From Sipunculus nudus (Eukaryota > Annelida > Sipuncula > Golfingiida > Sipunculidae): a stretch of 64,000 nucleotides of DNA. The first letter of the stretch is position 1, and every line of letters starts with the position of its first letter. Below the pieces are notes generated by a model. It was given only the letters and a program-made list of their open reading frames with translations. It did not search any database and was not told where the DNA came from. The stretch lies in the NCBI GenBank assembly GCA_026874595.1, contig CM049315.1, positions 12,338,664-12,402,663 of the forward strand, written 5' to 3'. Positions 26,609 through 40,000 of this stretch are shown piece by piece. A program made the position numbers and the translations under genes.

Positions 26609-29600
26609 TTTTAAGACTGCATACTTGCTTCAAATGAGCAAATGGCAACTTGAATTAAAAATGCTCTTGTCCGAAATACTATTTCCATAACCACAGCAAA
26701 AAGTAAAAAATTGTTGAATAAAACACACAGAGATTCCCGCTATCTTGGAACAATGTTAGGTGCTGCGCGTCATATTCATTGTTTCGTGAAACCTCTGGCG
26801 ACAGGACAGAAGCCTCTACCTGGCCTCAGCGAATAATGAATCATTAATACTTGACATTGGCCAAACCATATGACGACGGAGCAATCACTTGAATAAAACA
26901 AAAAATATCATATTTATAATTTACAGGTCAATATATACATGGTAGCTATGGCGGCGTGTGTGGTAGGCTTGCTTTAGTAAAACTAAGCTGACCACAAACA
27001 TGAACATTTAGCCATCCATGAAACCCTTGAATAACAAAATTATTATTCATTTAATGTTTAAAAAAAGGCCATCACTGCTCCTCCGTGGTCCACCGGTGAT
27101 GAGGTAGACGTGGATAACGTGCGTCCCCGGGTTGACGCGGCGTATGATTGTGGAGATTCATACATTACATGCTCCTTCCTATACTCATGTGATCCATGAC
27201 TACATTGATTGTCTGGGTTTGATAAACAAGTGATAAAAATACAAAATAATGACATGTGGAAGAATAATGGTAAACTACGGGACAAGCAAAATGTATGAGG
27301 CCTGCTGTGGCAAGGTCATACCAGAGCCATAAAAGAGTTTACACTGGTTACCGGAATACAGTGATGCAGAATTAAATGATAATCTGGCCACAGACCCTGC
27401 ATGGTGTCTCAATAAATACAATATAACACCAGAATTATTATCCATTTAAAAAAAGGCATGACTTTCAGAAGGCGGCTTGAATATTAAAGGGACCAATGCC
27501 GTTATCTTACTTATAAGATAAAGATAAGCTCTGGAACCTTTGATAAAAAAAGCGCCGGTTCCACAATGCATACGTCATCTGTTTTTTATACCCGCGTGTC
27601 AATAACATGGGGGGGGGGCGCTATAATGGCCGCCGTTTGTAAAACATGCCCAACAACGATATCTAGCGGACACTCTGACGAATCAGAATTTATCAAAAGA
27701 CAAAAGATGGCGATGTTTTACATGCTCTTCCCAACAGTGACCTTTCAGCTCCTGCACATGTTTAGCCAAAAACCTCTGGTTACTTTTTTTTACTCAGTCT
27801 GTAGATACACAGGCACCCATTACAGTGACATTATGAGACCTTTAGCGGGAATAACCTTCAGTCCATTAATATATACCAAGCGGAAGCCAAAATTGCCATA
27901 AATACTACAGATGAGACAGGTGAATATCTGGCTTTAAAGAATATAAATTAGAAATAACACGCAGCTGATCTAGGAACATCACACAAGAGCATACCATTCT
28001 TAAAACTTTCTCCCTGTTTGTTTTTTGATCAAGGAGATTAAAAAAACTAAATTTTATTAAATCTCCTTGGTTTGATTGTATTTTGATAGATGCAAAAAAA
28101 AAAAAAACAAAAAAAAAACACTGATGTTATATATATTAGATATTTTATGGAGGTTGGGGCAGAGAATTCAATTTTGGTGCGGGTCCCGATGAAGGAGCAA
28201 TTCCAGTTTAAATTTACATGAGCAGGGGTATGTACTGAATGTGTTTAAAATGTCATCTGATACACATAATTCAATTACGATGATTGATTTCAAAATGAAG
28301 TACATATTTCTATAATGTTAAACATTCGGCCCAATTCTCGTCCTAGACATTTCTGGAAAATAGTTAAGCATGAAAGGCCGCAGCTACCGAAAATTACTTG
28401 CTCGTGACGTGTACACTTGAATCTGTAAAACTAAGAATCCTTATGTACGGAATGTGGAATGCGGAGTGTTGGATACAGACAAAATCGCTAATGACTAAAT
28501 AAAAAAGGTGAGAATCCTTGTGCGCGAATCCGGCATGCGGAATGCGTATCCAGCAAAACGAATCGCTACATGTATAGCACATGTTCCACATGGTATCCGG
28601 GGCAACGTACAGAAAACCTGCATGCCGCCCTGTGTTACATATTCTCAAAACGCATTCCGGATACGCATGCCGGATTCCGCATCACGCATTCCGTATTCCG
28701 GACACAAGGAATCATAGCTTAAGAATGGTAAACTGATTGTCGGATATATCTGATTTACTGTGTCATAGCATCCTTATGGCGCGTTCCTTTAATCCTGAGA
28801 CGGTGTGAGTAATATTGATCGCCCTATAGAGAGTAAGTGTATTGTTCAACGGCAAGAGGCCCGACTGTATTTTGGAGTTAAGACGGTCTGTTTGTACTCT
28901 AAATGCCTAGGGATTTTAGCCGGTCTGATGGCAAAATGATGAGTGAATATCACAGACAACTCGCATAAATAAAGGCTCTTGTGACCAATGAACTTCGCCT
29001 TCCACTACTGCATCATCACGACCTTTTAAGCATAAACAACACGAAAATCGCATATTGATCGGACGACCAATACAGCACTTATTGTCGTGTTATGTATGAA
29101 TATCATCGAGTGATCACTATTAGATATAAGAGAATTAAGACCCCCTCTCCCCCGACCTGGACCTTCGCTCTCACTTTATCTTGGCGCTGATTAAAACGTG
29201 TCTCAGATGGCCCTGTTCTAGTTTATATGACGCTGACAGTAAACATAACACCAATGCTTATTAAAAATGCAAAGTGTGGCTTACTATAAAATAATACGTA
29301 TTGAATATCAGTCATTCAGGAATCAAGGAAATTTCAGGCAACCCTGGAATGCTATCTTTACACGGCACCCATATATTTTAAATATTTCTTCCTGTAAAAC
29401 GAGGAAATGACCTTTTTGTTAACATGCCGGTTTTTATGACATGTGCGTTTCTTAAAAACATGTTTTAGTTCAATGCCTTTAACACATGACCTGCAAGCAA
29501 TAACTCTCCTTTTTTATTAATATTTTATTTCACAGTTTTGTCCTTGAAATCCTTACGTTTGACAATTGTGTAATGGCTTTAATATTCCCACAAGCAGATG

Positions 29601-32600
29601 ATATAGGAGTACAGGTATACTCCGGAAGCTCTAATAGCGGGGTTGTTTTATATGATGACCGATCTACGTGTATACGCAGGGGGACCTGGGTACCTAATTC
29701 ATTGGAGTCTGCTTGATTCCGTGCCATAAATCATACAACATGTATATTAACGGCGACAATAGCGGTCTTGCCCTGGTCAGATTTTACACCTAGGTATATG
29801 CCCACAGTTCTTCTTCTCGTTTCTCACTGCTCAGTTTTGTAGCCTTGGTAATGGAGGCTGTAGTTTCAAAGTTGTCAAATTGTTAACGTACGGTTGTCCG
29901 GAATGGAAATCCAACAATTTCGATCATGAAACCAATCATTTAACAGTTAATTTAATATATTCTGCAAAAATAAGGTTTCTGATATATTTTTTTTCGATTT
30001 CAACTTGCCACTTTACCCTTACGCGGTATACGGGTCCTGAAAATACAAGCTACCCAGGTAGCACAGAGAGTATTTTGCTGTCCTTTTATAAGCACTACCT
30101 ATAATACAGCAATATCTCCATATACACCTGGCCCTCTTCATTACAAAAGCAGACGCCTTTCGTGAGTTCTCCGCATACCTTTTTCTACATTGTGTATTTC
30201 CTATTTAATCTACTTCACATCCCAATTTCCTTTTTTTTTTCATGTCATTTTCTTCTTCGTTTGGTGGCATTGTCTTTGGACCTTTTTTTTACACTAGCGC
30301 AACCTGTCGGTGACACTTGACACTAAGTATTCGGGTCCGGTGTATTTACAGAAAAAAAAATTTTTATTTTACATGTAAAAAGTATGAAACGCGCCTTACA
30401 TTTAACGATAAGGTTCCTGTCGGAGACTTGGTTATATCAAATGTCACGTGACAAAAAATCGCAAAGCTGGCCCATTTGATCCGAACACACCAAGCGAGCG
30501 TGACGCAAAGTGCGCATGTTCGAAAGGCTTTTGTATATAAAAAATAAATAAAAACTGTCTAGCTGTGTGGTTTGCATTACTCTCGCCACCTATACATCCA
30601 GTAACAATATGAAGCGAATTCCCGAGGTCCCGCGGGTGTCAGGAATCCAATCAAATACAACGCCGTGTAGTGCTCGTTCAATGATACATGCAATAATCAC
30701 GTCCTGAACGGACGGACTATAATCCCATGTGTTTTTCGGTCTGTCATCAGTGCTTTCCTAACAAAATCAAGAGGCTGTTCCCGGCACATAGGTGCCAAGA
30801 AGCACCTATCCACGGAACCTCCAGGGAGCTATAAAGAAGTTGGGTTTTACATGGGGCCTATTAGGGGTAAATGCATCAGACAATCAACATTGGCGGTCTA
30901 TCGTCGGGCATATCGACCACGTCCCAAGGAAGATCTATTCAAGGGAAAAGGGCTTAAATATCAAAGTTTGTGACAATATTTCAGTAACCTTGCTTTTTCC
31001 ATCTTCTGTCATTGATAGAGCATACATGTCTTCTTAAACTGTCTTTAAATTATATAACGATTGGAGGTGTTTGATATCAGACTTCATCTGACTTAACTAT
31101 TTATAAATTAATTGCCGGGTCTTGCATTATACATGATATATATCATATATATTGAGCAGGGGGTTATGATGGAGATTTATATTAAGCCTGCCCGGAGGAA
31201 ATTAATGGTGCACTCTCAGGGATTTTTCAAATTCAACCATGCGCTTTCCGATATAGCGACTTTTTTTATTTGTGGTGATAGGTAGGTCTGCGATAGTGCA
31301 TTTAATGAAATTGGGAGCCCTTGAAAATTGACGATTTTACCTCTTAACATGCCACTGGAAATATAGTCCAACATGGATTTGCTAATATTGTAAATCTATT
31401 GTATATTTAATAGTAACTTAGCTATTCTTGGCCCCTCAATTGTCCAAAAACCCGTGTATATTGAGAAAAAAGGCACATGTCACCAGTTCACCTGGGATCA
31501 TCAATATTTACTATGGCTCCTGTAGGATTTTCTGTTACCGGTACCTGCAAACAGGCTAAATGGGTGGTATTTTGCATACTTCTGTAATTTGTATCCTATA
31601 CTTCTCCGTATGTTTAATATGTTGCAGTATAAGTGTTAAGCAGAAATAAAAGAAACCAAATATTGCGTACATATTGATAGACAGATCCTTCGAGGCATAT
31701 ATCAACCGCTGATATGTACGGCCGTGACTAGCAGGGGAGGATTCAAGATTTAGGAAAAGTATTTTCTGAACAATGAGGAACTCATACCTTGATATGATCA
31801 ATACCTCAAGGGGATTTAAAATCAATCACTTAGATTGTAATGGTTAGATGCAATGAGAGTAAGACCTGACCTTCTCAGCAGAGTGGTTTTCCGACAGGCC
31901 AATCAGAAGAGACAAAGCGCAGTCAACCGTGCGGAATTTAAAATTCCATGTAATCCATGTATGTGACATGGTAACACGCGATCGGCTCCAATCCGCCAAT
32001 ATGCTTCATACGTACATTTCCTGAATTTAGCATCACTTAACGTAACGAGGGAGTTTTTAAATGGGTTAAACTCACGAAAGGACAGCGTCAGGACATATCA
32101 ATAAGCATGGTACATCTTGCAGCGTCAGGACATCAATATCATCTGTCAGGTACTAACAACATGTATGGTACGTCTGGCAGCGTTAGGACATCAACATCAT
32201 CCGTTATGTCCAACATCATCCGTTATGTCCAATCAACAGGTATGAGGAAGGTCTGGCAGTGTAAGGACATCAACATCATCTGTCAGATCCTATCAACATG
32301 TATGGTACATTTGCTAGCATTAGGACATCAACATGATTTGTCAGGTCCTATCAACATGTATTTTTACGTCTGGTAGCGTTAAGACATCAACATCATCTGT
32401 CAGGTCTATCAACATGTATGGTACGTCTGGTAGCGTTAGGACATCAACATCATCTGCCAAGTCCTATCAACAAGTATGGTACGTTTGGAAACGTTTGGAC
32501 ATCAACATCATCTGTCAGGTCCTATCAACATGTGTGGTACGTTTGGAAGCGTTAGAACATCAACATCATCTGTCAGGTCCTATCAACAAGTATGGTACGT

Positions 32601-35600
32601 CTGAAAGCTTAAGGACATCAACATCATCTGTCAGGTCCTATCAACATGTATGGTAGTTTGGAAGCGATAGGACATCAACATCATCTGTCAGGTCCTATCA
32701 ACATGTATGGTACGTCTGAAAGCTTAAGGACATCAACATCATCTGTCAGGTCCTATCAACAAGTATGGTACGTTTGGAAGCGATAGGACATCAACATCAT
32801 CTGTCAGGTCCTATCTACAAGTATGGTACGTCTGAAAGCTTAAGGACATCAACATCATTTGTCAGATCCTATCAACAAGTATGGTACGTTTGGAAGCGAT
32901 AGGACATCAATATCATCTTTCAGGTCCTATCAAAATGTAAGGCTCATTCCAAATATTAAGGTGTTCCTTGATGCAGGGTTTCACAAAATTAGCTCAATGG
33001 ATGTTTCTCAGTCTAATTGACTCCATTGAATGATGTCTATGTTTATATTGTGTAAAGCTGGAATTAAGTGAAGGAATAAAGAATTGCATGTTCTTTTTTT
33101 ATATTTTAATAAAATGCTGTCCATTTCCTTAATATAAACACAGACATGCTTTATTAAATGAGCCAAAGGTTTACGTCCGAGTATATATTATCTGTTCAGT
33201 TATAGTCCGTGCTAGCATAAGTGTGTGCATGTTACTCCGGGACAGGGTATTTCCTTTTACTGGATTTACTCCGGGGAAGCTACTCTATCACAGAGTTTTC
33301 AGAAGAATCCATTAAACATTCGTAAATCTACTTAGCTGAAGTTCGGGAAACTCGTGTCCAGAACCTCTCAACGAGGGTATTTGACCTGTTTACACATATT
33401 CCCCAATCCAGTATGCTTTTAACCAGTTAATGCCTAATTGGTTTCACTGAACTTATCAGTCTTCTGGTAGTCGTGCAAACATGAGCAGGAACACGAATTC
33501 TCAGTAATTTCCGGGTGGCCAAGAATTCCGGTTATTTCTGCACCAAGTGTAACAGGGATCACCACTCACATATCGGACTGTGCAGCCAAAACAAACGATG
33601 TTACGGGTCTACGATCAGACGTCACTCTAAGCAAGGGAAGATTAAATGGGGGGTGGGGGGGGGGGGGGGGGGGCGCGCGGGGCTCAAAACTCGGAAGAGA
33701 TTAATATACGTTTAAAACCGAAGAACAGTGTCGGAATTTGGTGCCGTTTTCATCCACATACTTCTGAGAGAGTTCCGTGTAACTTCTACCAGCACCCCCG
33801 GCACCGTTGTTTATCTCTGCCAAGGCGCTGACACCCCCCCCCCCACATACCCCTCCCCCTGTATCCGCGCCTGTCATGAGCACAACGAGCATGGTGTACA
33901 CAGATATCGAGCAGAAACACGAGTGTTCAAATGAGCTCATCGCTTCCAGGAACGATGAACACATACATTAAAAAAATCCCTAGAAATATAATGCATTGGC
34001 ATGCATGCTTATACATACTGCTGGTCCCTCCGTGAGGGTGTTTTTTTCTTTACTCATTGCATGAAATTCAACTTAACATTACGGGTTTATGTAAAGCATA
34101 TGTTCTTAGTTAACCAGAAAGCCCTTCCATGTATTCAAACAATATTAATATTATTATTATTATTTTATTGATAGGCTATTTAACTCTTTGGATCCACATG
34201 ATATAAGCAGGAAAGTGGTAACATGAAAATAACGTTTAGGACAATCACGGAGATTCTTATTTGAAACGTTACCCCGCCAACTGAATCGACAAGAAAAAAG
34301 GATTCATGCGGACATTGAGAAGCAGTTAATGTTGTCATTGTGTCAATATGAAGTGTTAGTTTCTAGAGGATGAAATGTACCTTTTGTCCTGCAAAAGTAG
34401 GTATCACTTTTGTGGGAGCTATTCTTTGTGACGGACGACAGAGACTCGTCATCTGAAAAACCAGGACAGGTTGTACGCTAGTCTCATGTCAAGCCGGAGA
34501 GTGAAAGATATATTGGTATACTCGAATATCATGAATATCAATATACATGAGTAAAAACCCGAAATACTTTGTATTTTACATTTTGGTAAACGATATGTTG
34601 CCAGATTGCAATTCTAATTAAACTGAAATGGTGTATTTTTACCTGAGAGTACAATAAAACTGAACGGGACCAGAGACACTTCACCATGCTAAATGCAGCT
34701 GCACTTGAAGTATCACAGATTTAAAGATAAACACTGTCGAAACACAAACTAGGGAAAAATCTAATTAAAACATCTCAACTTACATGCTGCATAATGTAAA
34801 AAAAAATACATAGCACAAAATAAGGATTTGAAGAAACAATACAGGAAACTACTAATTTATACTAGTAGTCTATCAGCCAGACCCTGAAAATAAGGCCTGT
34901 CGGTACAAAAGGAGGGGCAATTGCTATCATTATTTTTTCTAAAGGCATTGGTCCATAGATTACAAAAAGCTTGATAGCAGTTTTGGAGTGGTAGCTTTCT
35001 GTAAAATATGAGCCTTTTCCATGGCAACCATAATAATTTTGGCAGTAATTATGAAATTTACAAAGAAGGCCATAAGTTTTGTGTATAAAAGGATGAAATA
35101 AACGCCAAAATGCATCAGAAGAAAGATATTAATTTTTAATAATATTTTCTACACAAAAAATAATTTGCATATTTGGCTGTATGCAAATATATGCAAATTT
35201 TCTAGTAGAAAATCAAATGTTTACACCAAACATATGTTCACAGTCCTCTGTTTTTTAATCAAATAAACGCTTTCAGATTAAACTTTACCTTACTGGATAG
35301 GAAATGTAATATACTATAAATATGTTTTATAGTTATCATAATCCATCTTATTTGCATCTTAATGAATATTCATGGGACACTACCATAATGACTGTGTTCT
35401 TGATTTATCTGACATTAAATCTGTTATTGTCTGCGGTATGTCGAATGAATGATTTTTAAGCATGTAAGTATCCATGGTTTTCTATGTAATTTTCACAGAA
35501 GAATATATATTTACCAAATACACAAGTAAAATTTGCATATTAAACAAGACTTTTTGCATAAATCTGCATAAATTTGTATATTTTTTACATCAAAATGGCA

Positions 35601-36254
35601 CATTTATATTCAACAGATTTACAATCCTGCCTTTTTTATTAAATCAACACTTTCAGCTTAAACTTTACATTGCTGTAAAGAAAATTAAGTATACAACACA
35701 TATATTTGATCCTAATTGATATTCATAATATTTGCATCTTAATGAATATACTTGAGACACTATTACAATGACCATGTTCCTGATTTATCTATAACTGCAT
35801 CTGTTGTTACTACCCATAATGTAATAACTGGCCCATAATGTAATAACGGCCCATATTGTAATAAAAACGACCCATAATGTAATAATAGCCCATAATGTAA
35901 TAAAAAACGGCCCATATTGTAATAACTATACCCTGCCCATATTGTAATAAAATCGCAAGTGGGTAAAACGGCCCATATTGTAATAAAATCGAAGGTGGGT
36001 AAAACGGCCAATAATTTTATAAATCAAAGTTCATGCAAATTGACTTAGACAATTCAAATATTGACTTCTCGTGACACGAATGTGCAAGTGAACATACAAG
36101 TATGAAAAACCACTGGATTACATAATGATTATTTGTTTAAAACGGTGACCAAGCTAATATGAGCGAAATATGGCCATGATTCATGATTATCCTTTTGTTG
36201 AATCAGTGTTTAAATAGGGTGATAAAGTATTTAAACAGGATAATATATATATAC

Positions 36255-36336
<82 letters not shown>

Positions 36337-36922
36337 CGCCAAAATGTAAATATTTTGTCAATTTTAACAGATAAAATATACAAAATTCTCATTATCGATA
36401 CATTTTAATGTATTTTAATTCTTTCTAAAATATAAATGAAAGTTTAAATTTCAGTGCGTTTTGCTCAATGTATCATAGAGAATATTTTATATGATCTCTC
36501 GAAACCTCCCGAGATTTGGAAATTATAAATTGAGGTACTGCTGCAATTTTTTGGTGTCTATATATGTATTGGTTAAGATGTCTTAGGTTAACATGTATAA
36601 CACGTCGCATAGATAAAGAGCTTTCAACGCACGTATTTGAAGTTTAAACCTGGATGCGTCATTCGGGCGATTCAAGAGTTTACAATTTAATTTTTAAAAA
36701 TAATTAGCCCAAACAACAAAACAACAATTTGAAAATGCCGGTTTCTGTGTTCTAGAGGTAGAGCATAGGGCGCAGAGCGGGGAGATTCAGGGGCGTAACC
36801 AGGTTTGAGGGAGGGGAGGGGGCCATGATTAGTGGCGGATCTAAAAATTCGTAATTTGTAGGGGGGGGGGGGGCGCTAATATGCATACATGGGTACTATG
36901 AAAACTGTTATATATACGTGTG

Positions 36923-36957
<35 letters not shown>

Positions 36958-37012
36958 TATTATTAAAATAATAATAATAATTATTATTATTATATTATTA
37001 TTATTATTATTA

Positions 37013-37064
<52 letters not shown>

Positions 37065-40000
37065 CGTTATATTTTAGTGTATGAAAATATGATTTTTTTA
37101 TTCAATTGTGAACCATTGTTTCATTAAGGTAAGTAACAGGTTCATGGAGAGGGTATGGGAGGGGGCAGGATATTATGTAAATGACACTAAGCGTGTGCCC
37201 TGTCATTCTTGAGCTTAAACATATGTTATTACAATATAAATATGTTATTACAATATGGGTCGTTTTTCCCACTTGCCGTTTTATTACAATATGGGTAGGG
37301 TATGATTATTACAATATGGGTCGTTTTTATTACAATATGGGCCGTTATTACAATGTGGGCCGTTTTTTATTACATTATGGGCCGTTATTACAGTATGGGC
37401 CAGTTTTATTACAATATGGGCAGGGTATGATTATTACATTATGGGTCGTTTTTATTACAATATGGGCCGTTATTACATTATGGGCCGGTTATTACATTAT
37501 GGGTTGTAACACCTGTCATTGTCTACAATATATCAAATGGATGATTTTGTAAGCGTGTAAGTATCGATGGTTTTCTATGTAATTTTCACAGTAGAATATA
37601 TATTTACTAAATACACAAATGAAATTTGCATATCAAATGAGACTCTTTGCATAAATCTGAATAAATTTCTAGAATTTAGATCAAAATGGCACATTTCTGT
37701 TGAATAGATTTACGATCTCTTTTTTATTATCAGTTTAACACTTTCAGCATATCTTTACATTGCTGGAATGAAAATAAAATAAACAACACATTCCTATTAG
37801 ATGCTCATCGATATTCATAATATTTGCATCTTAATGAATATACATGAGACATTATTATGACAATGTTCTTGATTTATATATCACTCCATCTGTTATTGTC
37901 TAGGAAATATCGAATGATTTTGTGGATGTATCCAAGGTTTCCTATGTAATTTTAATGGCAGAACAAATATTTATTCGATTCACAAATGAATTTTCATATA
38001 AAATGAAGCCACTTTATAAATCTGCGAACATTTCCGTAATTTAGATGGAAACTTCACATTAAGGTTGAACAGCTTTGCACTCACTGTCTCTGATCTAATG
38101 ACATTGTCAAAGTGGCAGAAGAGTGGTTTGTATGTTGGACTGTACAGTATTCTTAAATGAAAATATGTAAATTTGCATAATTTATGTGAAAATATTGACC
38201 TTTCAATGCACTAGACATAAATATCGAAACTTTAATGCATTCAATTATCAGATTATCCTTTTCCTACTCAAAGATGTCTCGACTTTCTGCAACACTTCTC
38301 AACACTTCTTAAAGGTCAAGGTCCTTCCGCGTCTATGCTATCAGGAGCATAAGGGCAAGCACACGGTCTGCTCGAAGCATGATTTCTTTTCCTTTTGGTT
38401 TTAGCTCAGCTGAATGTTAGTCATCTGAGCCATAGCGATTACTTTTTGTCGATCACCCGTCTCTGTCTGTCATAGCGTCTTTCCGTCTGTCCGTAAATAG
38501 GGCACAAATTGTAACCGCTGGACCTAGAAACTTCTAACTGAAAACCCATGGAGACCCATAAAGATCTCCTTGGAAACCTGAACATATTTATTAATCAAGT
38601 AGTGTTGATTATTTCCTGAGGACTAATGGTGCCAGTAAAAATTCAAAACAAGGCCCCACAGGCCTAATGCTTACCTGTGCAATGGGATATACATTAGGGA
38701 TAATGCTTCCAGAATAATATACTTGACCCTACTTTTCAAGTACAATGCAAGTACTAAGCATTTTAAAAACCAAGTATGTTCACATATGCTTAATTCAAGC
38801 CGAATATCAAAGTTCTACTGATAAACAAGCAGGAACATACCTTTGTGTAAAAACTATTGTAGGTGGCAACACTAGTCTGGTATACAACGAAGCTATCCGA
38901 TATGTATAATTCCGATATGAGTTCGATTGTGTTATATAAGAACTTCTCTTGAATCAGGTGCACTGGGCTGGATGAGCTCAGCCGAGGCAGGCAGTTGCCC
39001 CAACTCCAGCAAGGAAAATTGGCAGGTACACCCTACCCTAGGATAAATATTGTGAAAACTCAAACCATTCAGCCTGACAGTTTCATAATAAAACATTTGT
39101 AAGCTGAAAATGGCTAAAATTACTATGTTTTTGTCCGTTAAAAACAGTTTAATGTAGAATGTGCCACAAAAACCTCAATTTCAAATAAGGGTCATTTGAC
39201 AAACATTGGTGATGCTAGCTCCTGTCATTTCTGAGCTTGTTATGTTAGTATGCTTACTTAGCCAAATGGCCAATTTCAAATTCCGGTAACTCGGCCAAAA
39301 TTCATTAATTCAGTGTATTTGAACAAACTTGAGAGGGCTTGTCCCAGGAATCATTTATGTGAAATATTGAACAATTTGGCTGAATAATTTTGGAGAAGAA
39401 TATTCCAAAGGTTTTCAAGCTTTTCCCCTGTAAAATGTTAGTTGATGCAGGTGGCGCCACAAAAAGCCTAATCCCACAACATTTGATATGTAACTGATTT
39501 TTTCGTAAAATTTGGGGATGCTAGCTCCAGCTATTCCTGGGAAATTATGGGTAGATGTACCAATGACCGATGACCCCATGCAAAAATGGTCGATGCAGGT
39601 GGCGCCACTAATACCTCAATTTCAAATACGACTCATAAAATTGCATAAAATTTGTTGATGGTAGCTCAAGCCATTTCTATGATTGTAATTTAGTATGCTT
39701 TTTTTTTTGGCAAAATACAAAGTTGAGGTCCCCATAACTTGGCTAAAATCACCGAACTAAAAACATTCGAACAAACTTGAGAAAGATTTTTTCTGGAATT
39801 ATTTCTGTAAAATATTGAATAATTTGGCGGGACGGTTTCAGAAAAGAGATTCTTGAACTTTTTTGTTTTAGCTTTTCCCATATAAAATCCAAGTCAATCC
39901 AGATACCCAAAAAATAAGCTCAGTCTGAAAATGTTTGACATGTGACTGATTCTTTCATAAGATTTGGCGCTTCTATCTCTGATTTTTTCAGACAGCATGG

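Larger units (their letters stand above)
35805..37511. mobile_element. Foldback-type element with subrepeated inverted ends (1.7 kb)
   Basis: The left end reads TGTTACTACCCATAATGTAA and the right end, reversed, TGTTACAACCCATAATGTAA. Each end is made of many short subrepeats: CCCATATTGTAATAA on the left (35813-36005), TTATTACAATATGGG on the right (37220-37505), so the two arms are inverted copies. The centre holds (AT)n, (ATT)n, a G-run and no recognisable protein. It sits inside repeat R3, whose uninterrupted form is seen at 42.0 kb. Flanks TCTGT and CCTGT may be a 5-bp target duplication with one mismatch. The organisation resembles foldback (FB-like) transposons. Confidence 0.78.

Noticed and set aside
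27566-27901. 111-codon plus-strand frame
   Set aside because: No domain, begins next to a short G-run, no supporting signals.
32086-32945. CRISPR-like array
   Set aside because: The units are contiguous tandem copies of 58 bp without unique spacers, in a eukaryotic intron.
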